DNA of 34,549 nt, from NCBI GenBank assembly GCA_031284375.1, contig JAISZY010000052.1, positions 1-34,549 on the forward strand, read 5' to 3'. A program made the translations under genes and the position numbers. The notes below the pieces were generated by a model. That model had not been told where the DNA came from, did no database searches, and saw nothing but the letters and a program-made list of their open reading frames with translations. Within the stretch, counting starts at the first letter, position 1. The number at the start of each line of letters is the position of its first letter. Origin of the DNA: Tannerellaceae bacterium (lineage in GTDB: Bacteria; Bacteroidota; Bacteroidia; Bacteroidales; Tannerellaceae). This document shows positions 1 through 7,821 of the stretch, one piece after another.

Positions 1-94
1 GAGGCACGTATTCCCGGGAATGAGACACGTATTCCCGGGAATGAGACGCGTATTCCCGGGAATGAGGCGCGCATTCCCGGGAATGAGGCGCGCA
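1..94. repeat. 21-bp tandem array centred on a 12-bp perfect palindrome
   Basis: Four complete 21-bp units (1-21, 22-42, 43-63, 64-84) and the first 9-10 bases of a fifth are visible, and the array may continue left of the window. Every full unit contains the perfect dyad ATTCCCGGGAAT. The 9-bp linker varies only at purine/purine or pyrimidine/pyrimidine positions and drifts from GAGGCACGT to GAGGCGCGC. A period of 21 bp is about two helical turns, so the dyads would lie on one face of the DNA. Two forward frames are open through the repeat, so it could be the tail of an upstream reading frame, but the dyad and the lack of codon-like variation favour a non-coding array. Function unknown. Confidence 0.9.
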
Positions 95-378
95 ATGTCT
101 TAACTACATCTTTTACGAAAGAAACAAAAATATCACCTCCCTTTATTAGGGTTCTTAGGCCATGGACTGCTATTTAAATAACTAAGGCCCGTAAAGAAAA
201 AGAAAGGGCTGAGGTTAACTTTTACTGATTCGTGTACCTTAAAAATTGTACTGCCTATGGAGAAGATGTAAGCAAAGTATCCGAAAAAAAGAAAGCCGGC
301 ATGTGTCCTACCACCCGCCGGTTTGAATCTACACTCTTTAAAACAATTGTATTAACTATTTACTAACATGACAAAAGT
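95..378 (+). promoter_or_regulatory. Leader region upstream of the SusC-like gene
   Basis: This stretch separates the palindrome array from the transporter gene. I see no convincing gene and no exact TAnnTTTG promoter element. A hairpin can form between AAGCCGGC (293-300) and GCCGGTTT (317-324), with 8 pairs including one G-U and a 16-nt loop. It is followed by only a weak T-rich run, so it is more likely a leader structure than a clear terminator. The transporter carries an STN domain, so its promoter may be read by an ECF sigma factor and would not need to match the housekeeping consensus. Confidence 0.4.
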
Positions 379-3300
379 ATGGACAATAAATCTATGCCGG
401 GAAGAAAATATTCGAAAAATTCCCGGTTCAAACAAATCTTCAGAATTATGCGCTTAAGTTCATTTCTATGGATAGTCTGCGTCTTTTGCTCGTATGCCGC
501 CGACACCTATTCGCAGAATGCCCGCGTGACGATTCACAAAAGCATTGCACCGCTGGACGAGATATTGAACGAAATCGAAAGCCAGACGGATTACCTTTTT
601 GTGTACAACAATCAGGTGAATGTAAATCGCAAAGTATCGGTTGCCGTAGACAGTAAACCGGTAAGTGATGTATTAACCCATCTGCTCCGAAATACGGATA
701 TGGATTACGCCATGGAAGGAACTCATATCGTATTGAGCAGACGAAACGAAACAGCCCGGCCTCAGCAGAACACAAGGCGGATAAGCGGACTGGTGACCGA
801 TGCGAATGGCGACCCGGTGATTGGAGCCAACGTGGTGGAAAAAGGAACATCCAACGGTTCCATCACGGATATAGACGGAAAATTTACGCTAAACATCGCG
901 CCGGGAGCCACGCTGACCATCTCCTTTATCGGCTACCTGACGCGGGAAATAAGCGTAGGAAACCAAACTTCGCTGGCCGTAGAGCTGACGGAAGACACCC
1001 GGACGCTGGACGAAGTGGTGGTGATTGGCTACGGAACGGTGAGGAAAAGCGATTTGACAGGTTCTGTTTCTTCCGTCAAGTCGGAAGATTTAACCAAAAT
1101 GGCTACCGCCTCTCCCGTTGCCGCACTGCAAGGGAGAGCCGCCGGCGTATTGGTTGTGCAGGAATCGGGTTCGCCGGATGCCGCGGCAGCCATTAAAATC
1201 AGAGGTATCGGAACAACCAACAATGCCGACCCGCTCTATGTCGTAGACGGCTTCCCGATGAGTGATATCAACTACCTGAACCCCGGCGATATCGAAGCGC
1301 TCGAAATATTGAAAGACGCTTCGGCCTGCGCCATTTACGGTTCGCGTGGAGCCAACGGGGTTGTATTGATTACCACGAAGAAAGGAAAAAGCGGAGCCTT
1401 GAAGGTGAATGTGAATGCGTACTACGGCATCGAAAACTTAGCCAACCGCCCGCAGATGCTCAACTCCCAACAATACGCTACCCTGTCGAACGAGGCTTAC
1501 GTAAATGCCGGCCGGGAGGCTTTGTACCCGAACACCTCCGGGCTGCCCAACACCGATTGGTTTGAGGATGTATCGCGCGTGGGAAAAATTCAGAACTATA
1601 ACCTCAGTTTATCCGGAGGAGGAGACAAGATAACGTCTTTGTTCAGTACCAATTATTACCGGAAGGATGGAGTTGTCCGGTCTACGGATTATGCCAAATA
1701 TTCGTTTGCCCAGAATAACACGATGAAGGTGGGCAGTTTCCTCGATTTGTCTACTTCGCTTTCGGCGGTGTTTACAGACTTCAAGAACTTCGACCCGACA
1801 AGTATTTTCCTTTCTTCCCTCATCGCTCCCCCGGATATACCGGTTATCAATCCGGAAACGGACTATTACGCCGGAATCAGTAAAATACGTCTGGGCAATC
1901 CCGCCGGGAGAATCGCCCGAAACAACGACAAGAACAGAAGAACGTATCTGGTGGGCAATTTCAGTGCGGATGTTCATCTTAGCAAAGACCTGAACTTTAA
2001 TTCCCGCTTTGGTATCCGCTACGATGGAAGTTACAACAGCGGCTTTACTCCGGTGTATTACGAGACGATGGATAACTCCGAATCCATTAATACCGTAAGA
2101 AGAAGCACATCCCGAATGGTAGACTGGACATGGGAGAATATCGTAACGTACCATAAGAGCTTCAACAACGTACACGATCTTACCCTCATGGCGGCCATGT
2201 CGGCCAGAGAATACAACCGCGACCAGTACGACGCTACCAAACAAAACGTTCCGATTGAAAAGGAAGAATACTGGTATTTTGATTCTGCAACGGACAACCC
2301 TCAAGTAAACGGACAGGGATATTCGCTTGCCATGCTGTCGTATCTGGGAAGAATCAACTACAACCTCAAAAACCGTTACTTGCTGACGGGCAGTATACGA
2401 AGCGACGGCTCTTCGCGTTTTATCGGTTCCAACCGGTGGGGCGTATTTCCGTCGGCCGCCTTAGCCTGGAAACTATCCGAAGAAAGTTTCTTCAAAAATC
2501 TGGAACTAACATGGCTCAACAGCGTAAAAGTAAGGCTTGGATATGGAGAATTGGGGAACGAAAACATCAATTCCTACTATCCCTATCTCACCCCCGTTAC
2601 CCAACGCCGGTATTACACCCTTGGCTCCGGTCAGGTACGGCTGAACGGTTCCGGCCTTTCGGGCATTGGCAACCCCGAAGCCCAATGGGAAACCTCCACC
2701 CAGTCGAACGCAGGCGTAGACCTGATGTTTCTGAATGGGAAAATAGACGTTACCGCCGATTATTATATCCGCAAAACCAACGACATCCTTTTGTCTCAAC
2801 AGATACCTCAGATATCCGGTTCGAGCAGCATCGTGCGCAATGTAGGAGGCCTGGAAAACAAAGGATTTGAATTTACGATTTCCTACAAAGACACCAAAGG
2901 GGATTTCTCCTACCATGTAAACGCAAACTTTGCCACCGTACGGAACAAGGTAGTGAATCTGGGAACCTCCGGGTCGTTAATCTCCAGCTTTGCCTACGAC
3001 TATGTGCTGATTGACTTCCAGGGCGCCTTAGGAAACATGATTCGCAGCGAAGTAGGAAGACCTTACGGACAGTTTTATGGCTATCAAACCGACGGCATCT
3101 TCCAAAATCAAAGCGAAATAGACGCCTACACCTTCCAGGGCAATCCGATACAAGCCGATGCAAAGCCGGGCGATTTCAAATTCAAAGACAATAACAACAA
3201 CGGACGCATCGACGACGGAGACATGGACTTTATCGGAAATCCCATCCCGGATATAACCTACGGCCTCTCGCTGGATGCACAGTACAAGAACTTCGACCTC

Positions 3301-3732
3301 AATCTCCTCTTTCAGGGAGTAGTGGGAAATGATATTTACAACGCAGCCAAATACTACTTTATGAGGTTCGACGGACGTCAGAACGTGCGGACGGACTACT
3401 TAGACCAATATTGGCACGGAGAAAACAGCGCCGGCAGCATCCCCATCGTTACGCAAGAGCTTACGCGGAATACGCGCAACTTCAGAAACTCGGACTTTTA
3501 CATCGAGGATGGCTCGTACATAAGGCTGAAAACCCTCCAACTGGGCTATAACTATACGCCACGGTTCATTCGGGGCGCGAAACCTTCGTTCAGGTTTTAT
3601 TTAGCCATGCAAAACCTGTTTACCCTCACCAAATACAGTGGGTTTGAACCCGAAGTATCTACTATTTCCGTCGACCGCGGACAATATCCGCAGTCGCGCT
3701 CCTTTATGCTCGGAATGGTTATCAATTTTTAA
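379..3732 (+). CDS. SusC/RagA-like TonB-dependent outer-membrane transporter with STN signalling domain
   Basis: This 1117-residue protein should form a TonB-driven 22-strand outer-membrane barrel that imports glycan fragments with the SusD-like partner encoded next. A hydrophobic signal segment spans about residues 24-45. An STN domain (about 48-122) follows, then a carboxypeptidase-D regulatory-like beta-sandwich (about 135-205), a TonB-box-like DEVVVIGYGT (211-220) and a plug with the family hallmark NPGDIEALEILKDASA (301-316) and YGSRGANGV. The remainder is barrel and the protein ends in the aromatic NF typical of outer-membrane proteins. STN domains usually contact a FecR-type anti-sigma factor; no sigma/anti-sigma pair is inside the window. 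The ATG at 379 gives a 23-residue charged N-terminus before the signal segment; M24 is an alternative start. Family assignment is certain, substrate is unknown. Confidence 0.96.
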   Translation: MDNKSMPGRKYSKNSRFKQIFRIMRLSSFLWIVCVFCSYAADTYSQNARVTIHKSIAPLDEILNEIESQTDYLFVYNNQVNVNRKVSVAVDSKPVSDVLTHLLRNTDMDYAMEGTHIVLSRRNETARPQQNTRRISGLVTDANGDPVIGANVVEKGTSNGSITDIDGKFTLNIAPGATLTISFIGYLTREISVGNQTSLAVELTEDTRTLDEVVVIGYGTVRKSDLTGSVSSVKSEDLTKMATASPVAALQGRAAGVLVVQESGSPDAAAAIKIRGIGTTNNADPLYVVDGFPMSDINYLNPGDIEALEILKDASACAIYGSRGANGVVLITTKKGKSGALKVNVNAYYGIENLANRPQMLNSQQYATLSNEAYVNAGREALYPNTSGLPNTDWFEDVSRVGKIQNYNLSLSGGGDKITSLFSTNYYRKDGVVRSTDYAKYSFAQNNTMKVGSFLDLSTSLSAVFTDFKNFDPTSIFLSSLIAPPDIPVINPETDYYAGISKIRLGNPAGRIARNNDKNRRTYLVGNFSADVHLSKDLNFNSRFGIRYDGSYNSGFTPVYYETMDNSESINTVRRSTSRMVDWTWENIVTYHKSFNNVHDLTLMAAMSAREYNRDQYDATKQNVPIEKEEYWYFDSATDNPQVNGQGYSLAMLSYLGRINYNLKNRYLLTGSIRSDGSSRFIGSNRWGVFPSAALAWKLSEESFFKNLELTWLNSVKVRLGYGELGNENINSYYPYLTPVTQRRYYTLGSGQVRLNGSGLSGIGNPEAQWETSTQSNAGVDLMFLNGKIDVTADYYIRKTNDILLSQQIPQISGSSSIVRNVGGLENKGFEFTISYKDTKGDFSYHVNANFATVRNKVVNLGTSGSLISSFAYDYVLIDFQGALGNMIRSEVGRPYGQFYGYQTDGIFQNQSEIDAYTFQGNPIQADAKPGDFKFKDNNNNGRIDDGDMDFIGNPIPDITYGLSLDAQYKNFDLNLLFQGVVGNDIYNAAKYYFMRFDGRQNVRTDYLDQYWHGENSAGSIPIVTQELTRNTRNFRNSDFYIEDGSYIRLKTLQLGYNYTPRFIRGAKPSFRFYLAMQNLFTLTKYSGFEPEVSTISVDRGQYPQSRSFMLGMVINF

Positions 3733-5288
3733 TGATAAAATTTATTCGTATGAAAACAAAAAATAATCTGATAGCGCTGACAGCGCTGATTTTGTTCAGC
3801 GCCTGCTCCGATTTCTTAGACAAAGACCCTTTGGTGCAATCCTCGGCAGAAACCTATTACTCCAACGAACAAGAGGCCAACGACGCCACCATCGGAGCCT
3901 ATTCTATGATGCAGAACGAAGGATTCCAATTAGCACCCTTTATGCTCATTGGAGACGATTGTTCGGACGATTGCGACCTGGGAAACAGCAACAGCGAAGC
4001 CTTTTCCTGGCTTGGAGCCGTGGCCCAGTCGCTGCAAAAATTCGACGTCCTCCCCACCAACTGGGTGAGTAACGCCCTCTGGAGCCAAGGTTTTACCGGC
4101 ATCACCTGGACTACCCAGGCCATAGCGCGTATTGAGGGGAACGAAAACATTCCCGAAGCCAAAAGAAACCAGTTTGTCGGCGAAGCGCATTACCTGAGGG
4201 CGCAATACTACTTCTTCCTCACCCGGCAATATGGCCGCTTGCCCATTATCGACCACGTACTCTCTTACGAAGAATACTACATGCCAAGGGCTACCATCGA
4301 ACAAACCTGGGCTTTTATGGAAGCCGACCTTCAAAAAGCAGCCCAGCTCCTGCCCGAAAAAAGCCAGTATCAGGCCGGCGATATCGGAAGAGCTACCAAA
4401 GGAGCTGCCAATGCTTTGCTGGGAAGAGTGTATATGTATCAAAAGAAATTTGCGGAAGCGTATCAAGTTTTAAAAACCGTCGTGGCCTCCAACCAGTATG
4501 GACTTGAGCCGAAATACGAAGACATCTTCGCGCTCGAACACGAAAACGGTATCGAATCTATCTTCGAAATCCAGCACGGCATAAGCGGAACGGGATGGGC
4601 AGACTCGAACGAAGGCAGCATCCTTTCTTTCTACGAACACGATGCCGACCCGGAAGACATGGTAAAATGGCACAACGGATGGTCGATGCACTGCCCTACC
4701 GAAAACTTAGTGAAAAGCTTCCACCCGGGCGACCCTCGCCTGAAAGCTACCGTAATCTTTCCCGATGAATTTTTCGACGGACGTATACACACCAACAAAG
4801 CAAGCTCCACCGGCTATCAGCCCAAGAAATGGTACATACCCTACGACCAGCGTTCGCAGATAGACCAAAGCGATTGCCCCAAGAATATCATCTTTTACCG
4901 CTACGCCGATGTGCTGCTATACTTGGCCGAAGCCGCCAACGAAACAGGCCAAACCGCCGAAGCGCTCCAATATCTGGAGCAGGTACGCGCCCGCGCCCGC
5001 GCCAATGCGGAAGACCCCAGCGTATTGCCCGAAATAAAAGAAACCGGCAAAGACGCGCTGCGACAACTCATCTGGCAGGAACGCCGGGTAGAACTTGCCT
5101 GCGAAGGACAACGCTTCTGGGACCTTGTGCGCCAGGGACGCGCCGGAACGGTGATGAAAAACTATGCGCAGACCTACAACTCCATCAAAGGACAATACTT
5201 CGTAGACGGGAAAAGCGAACTCTTCCCCATCCCCGAAACGCAAGTAACCCTTTCCAATGGTTCAATGGAACAAAATCCGGGTTATTAA
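3732..5288 (+). CDS. SusD/RagB-like surface glycan-binding lipoprotein
   Basis: This 518-residue protein is the partner of the SusC-like transporter and should cap its barrel on the cell surface while binding glycan. A type II signal peptide ends at Cys25 in LFSAC, followed by SDFLDKDP, a typical SusD N-terminus. Helical TPR-like regions follow, and the C-terminal half carries the family motif WQERRVELACEGQRFWDLVR and ends with LFPIPETQV...NPGY, as most SusD proteins do. The start codon overlaps the susC-like stop by one base (TAATG), implying coupled translation; M7 at 3750 is an alternative start giving a shorter signal peptide. It is followed by a hairpin-repeat array before the enzyme genes. 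Confidence 0.96.
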   Translation: MIKFIRMKTKNNLIALTALILFSACSDFLDKDPLVQSSAETYYSNEQEANDATIGAYSMMQNEGFQLAPFMLIGDDCSDDCDLGNSNSEAFSWLGAVAQSLQKFDVLPTNWVSNALWSQGFTGITWTTQAIARIEGNENIPEAKRNQFVGEAHYLRAQYYFFLTRQYGRLPIIDHVLSYEEYYMPRATIEQTWAFMEADLQKAAQLLPEKSQYQAGDIGRATKGAANALLGRVYMYQKKFAEAYQVLKTVVASNQYGLEPKYEDIFALEHENGIESIFEIQHGISGTGWADSNEGSILSFYEHDADPEDMVKWHNGWSMHCPTENLVKSFHPGDPRLKATVIFPDEFFDGRIHTNKASSTGYQPKKWYIPYDQRSQIDQSDCPKNIIFYRYADVLLYLAEAANETGQTAEALQYLEQVRARARANAEDPSVLPEIKETGKDALRQLIWQERRVELACEGQRFWDLVRQGRAGTVMKNYAQTYNSIKGQYFVDGKSELFPIPETQVTLSNGSMEQNPGY

Positions 5289-5298
5289 TTCCGGCAAT

Positions 5299-5436
5299 CG
5301 AGCAGTTGGTCATCCACCAACCGCTCGGTTGGTCATCTAGCAACCGCTCGGTTGGTCATCCACCAATCGCTCGGTTGGTCATCCACCAATCGCTCGGTTG
5401 GTCATCTAGCAATCGCTCGGTTGGTCTTTCACCAAC
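5299..5436 (+). repeat. Six-copy 23-bp tandem hairpin array after susD
   Basis: Six contiguous 23-bp units occupy 5299-5321, 5322-5344, 5345-5367, 5368-5390, 5391-5413 and 5414-5436. Most of each unit folds into a hairpin: in units 3 and 4 CGGTTGGT pairs with ACCAATCG around the loop CATCC (8 pairs, one G-U). Units 2 and 5 carry CATCTAGCAA instead and keep a 6-pair stem with a 9-nt loop, and unit 6 has the loop CTTTC with a 6-pair stem. Differences between units mostly keep pairing (C to T opposite G) or fall in the loop, which suggests the structure matters. The array starts 10 bases after the susD stop and ends 31 bases before the next start. No T-tract follows, so it is not an ordinary terminator. 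It may stabilise the susCD end of the mRNA or set a processing point. Confidence 0.93.
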
Positions 5437-5467
5437 AAATTAAAAACATATTAAAAGTAAGATTCAC

Positions 5468-7411
5468 ATGAAAACAAACATATTCTTTCTTCTCTTTCTG
5501 CTAATGGCGCACATCGCCCATAGTCAGTCGAAAACCTACTTTATATCTCCCGACGGCAACGACGCCGCCTCCGGGCTTTCCATAAAAACAGCCTGGAAAA
5601 CGCTCGACAAAGTAAACAACACCGTCTTCCAAGCCGGCGACAAAATTCTCTTCCAAGCCGGCGCCCAGTGGCACGGACAGCTCAAACCCCAAGGTTCCGG
5701 CGCCGACGGACTCCCTATCCTCCTTTCGAGCTATGGAGGCGAAGCCCGCCCGATTATCAACACCGGCCGGGCAGAAGGAGCCGCCATCCGCCTCTCCAAC
5801 CAATCCTGGTGGGAAATTGAAAACATAGAAATAACCGGCGGCGCACAGCCCGAATTTGGCGTTGGCCGTCAAGGCATCGTGGCCACGTATCAGGCCGGCG
5901 ACTACGAGCATCTGACGGTTCGCAACTGTTACATCCACGACATCTGGGGACAATTGGGCGGAAACACCGAGTACACCGGCTACGGCAGTTGCGGCATCTT
6001 GGTACAAACGCAAGGCCGGCGAATGGCCGATACAAAGACCTCCCTCCGCGATGTGCTGATAGAGAACAACCGCATCGTCCGTATGGACAAAGTAGCCATC
6101 CGCGTCAATGGCTGCCAAAACAACATGGTGATTCGCAAGAACTACATGGAAAATCTCGGCGGCGACGGCATCATTGCCGGAGGATGCTACCGCGGACTGG
6201 TAGAATACAACGTAGCCCGACGCACCTGTATGCGCTCCGGCTATCAAGACCTGACGGCCGAAGGTCTCAAGTGGTGGCCTCATACGGCGGCTATCTGGTT
6301 GCAGAATGCCGAAGAAACCGTGATGCAATACAACGAAGTATACGATACAGGCCGCCAACCGGGTAATGGCGACGGCTTTGCCTACGACTTCGACTTCTAT
6401 TGCATCCGTTGCGTGGCGCAATACAATTACAGCAGCAACAACCACGGTTTCATGCTGCTGATGAACCGCACGTTCGAAAACGTGAGCCGTTATAACATCA
6501 GCGAAAACGACCAGACGCACCTCGTACAAATGCAATGCGACATCACCGACCGCAACATCTTTTACAACAATATCTTCTACATCGATTACGGCACCGTAGA
6601 CCTGGATTTCTTCCTCGGCGACGGCGGCACGAACAATCCCCAGGCCCTCGGCGCAGCTTATCACAACAACATCTTCTACGCCACGGGGCAAAGTTATTTC
6701 CGCACCGCGTATTCCAAGGGCGAAACCCTCACCCGCACCTTCGACGAAGCCACCCGTCCCGCCGCCGGTTCGTGGAACCGTCTGTTCTTCCACAACTGCT
6801 ACTTCGGCCCCTGGAAGAACGGCATCCCGAACGACCCGGAAAAGATAACCGACGATCCGATGTTTGTTCAACCCGGAAGCGGCGGACAAAGCCTGTGTTC
6901 GCTGAAAGGCTATCAGTTGAAACCCCATTCGCCCTTAATCAACAAAGGCATATACATCCCCCTGCATGGAGGAAAAGACTTCTGGGCTAATCCCGTAGCC
7001 GACGGTGAACCGGACTTTGGCGCTTACGAGCAACTTGGCTCCGGCGCATCGCCCGATGCCGCCAAACTCTCTGCCGCCGACGAACAATACCGGCGAGAAT
7101 CCACCATCGCCTGGGCGAAATGGAGTTTCCCGCTACAAATCCAGCTAACGGAAACCGCCGGCGAAATAGTAATCCGCCCCCTGCAACCCCTCGACGAACG
7201 CATCAAAGGCGCCATCACCTGGACGGATGCCAAAGGAGCGACAACAACCCTCCTGCTGGAAAAGCAAAAGCAACGCGACGTATTTACCCTCAAAGTAAAA
7301 GCAGACAAAGCCGCTCTGCTGGCCTCGCCGGTACATGTAAACCTGACGTACAACCATCTTCAGGAAGATTGGAACATCCCGGTAGTAGAAAGAGTGGGAA
7401 GAAATAATTAG
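5468..7411 (+). CDS. Secreted right-handed parallel beta-helix protein, probable polysaccharide-active enzyme
   Basis: This 647-residue protein starts with a signal peptide (about residues 1-20, ending AHSQ) and then KTYFISPDGNDAASG, the usual N-terminus of secreted beta-helix proteins of the pectate-lyase-like fold. Residues about 95-400 show repeated short strands rich in Asn and Gly with patterns such as IENIEITGG, VIRKNYMENLGGDGI and VMQYNEVYDTG, as expected for PbH1 coils. A GDGFAYDFDFYC segment followed by QYNYSSNNHGFML is common in beta-helix glycosidases and lyases. The last ~110 residues look like a separate beta-sandwich-type tail. Position in the PUL makes glycan cleavage likely, but I cannot assign a GH or PL family or catalytic residues. 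It could also be a non-catalytic binding protein. Confidence 0.85.
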   Translation: MKTNIFFLLFLLMAHIAHSQSKTYFISPDGNDAASGLSIKTAWKTLDKVNNTVFQAGDKILFQAGAQWHGQLKPQGSGADGLPILLSSYGGEARPIINTGRAEGAAIRLSNQSWWEIENIEITGGAQPEFGVGRQGIVATYQAGDYEHLTVRNCYIHDIWGQLGGNTEYTGYGSCGILVQTQGRRMADTKTSLRDVLIENNRIVRMDKVAIRVNGCQNNMVIRKNYMENLGGDGIIAGGCYRGLVEYNVARRTCMRSGYQDLTAEGLKWWPHTAAIWLQNAEETVMQYNEVYDTGRQPGNGDGFAYDFDFYCIRCVAQYNYSSNNHGFMLLMNRTFENVSRYNISENDQTHLVQMQCDITDRNIFYNNIFYIDYGTVDLDFFLGDGGTNNPQALGAAYHNNIFYATGQSYFRTAYSKGETLTRTFDEATRPAAGSWNRLFFHNCYFGPWKNGIPNDPEKITDDPMFVQPGSGGQSLCSLKGYQLKPHSPLINKGIYIPLHGGKDFWANPVADGEPDFGAYEQLGSGASPDAAKLSAADEQYRRESTIAWAKWSFPLQIQLTETAGEIVIRPLQPLDERIKGAITWTDAKGATTTLLLEKQKQRDVFTLKVKADKAALLASPVHVNLTYNHLQEDWNIPVVERVGRNN

Positions 7412-7420
7412 CTTTGTGGT

Positions 7421-7816
7421 ATGAAAAAGTACATCCTCCTTTTATTCTGTTTCTGTTTCCTGCCCGCCTCGGCTCAATACCGGCAACTAACGGCAAGAAA
7501 GAACATCCCCTTAGATTCCATCTATCTGAGCGACCCCTGCATATTGGCCGACCGGAAAACATCCCAGTATTATATGACCGGAACGGGCGGTATGCTCTGG
7601 AAAAGTTGGGTGTACGGCGATTATACGCAAGGGGTGGCCTATTCGGAAAGCGGCATGTTGTTCCGTACCCTGGAAGGCAAACTTCTGATGTCGGTACACA
7701 GCCATAAAACCATCCATGGAAGGACAATCCGGATTCCTCATCTGTTCGAGATGGATGATTCGGGAGATAAACTTGTATTAGGTAAACCCTATGCCCTGCA
7801 GGGCATTGTAAAATAG
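7421..7816 (+). pseudogene. Shrunken GH43-like protein (probable in-frame deletion relic)
   Basis: This 131-residue frame starts 9 bases after the beta-helix stop and ends 5 bases before the next gene. It has an intact signal peptide (about 1-18), then IYLSDPCILAD and YYMTGTGGMLWKSW, which look like the first blade of a GH43 five-bladed propeller, with the Asp of the DP motif where GH43 has its general base. It then jumps to GDYTQGVAYSESG and GMLFRTLEGKLLMSVHSH, which resemble segments near the C-terminal side of GH43 domains. About 150-200 central residues, including where the catalytic Glu should be, are absent, yet the frame is open. My reading is two in-frame deletions. A catalytic GH43 domain is normally around 300 residues, so activity is unlikely. 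A short functional secreted protein cannot be excluded. Confidence 0.7.
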
Positions 7817-7821
7817 ATTTC

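Noticed and set aside
1-174. Open forward frame through the 21-bp repeat (repeating E-A/T-R-I-P-G-N)
   Set aside because: A second forward frame is open too, the changes are not codon-like, and the unit is built on a perfect dyad. No start is visible in the window, so I did not call a gene.
5299-5436. CRISPR array
   Set aside because: The 23-bp units are contiguous with no unique spacers and no cas genes are near. The same holds for the arrays at 1-94 and 17968-18051.
4829-5443. 204-codon + strand frame overlapping susD and running through the hairpin array
   Set aside because: It is an alternate frame of susD and its tail is only translated repeat; no protein family features.
5501-6928. 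475-codon - strand frame opposite the beta-helix gene
   Set aside because: It mirrors codon bias of the + strand gene; no signal peptide, motif or promoter supports it.
7409-7416. TAGCTTTG as a promoter for the GH43-like relic
   Set aside because: It matches TAnnTTTG, but a start site would fall at or after the start codon at 7421 and there is no -33 element. It is likely chance.
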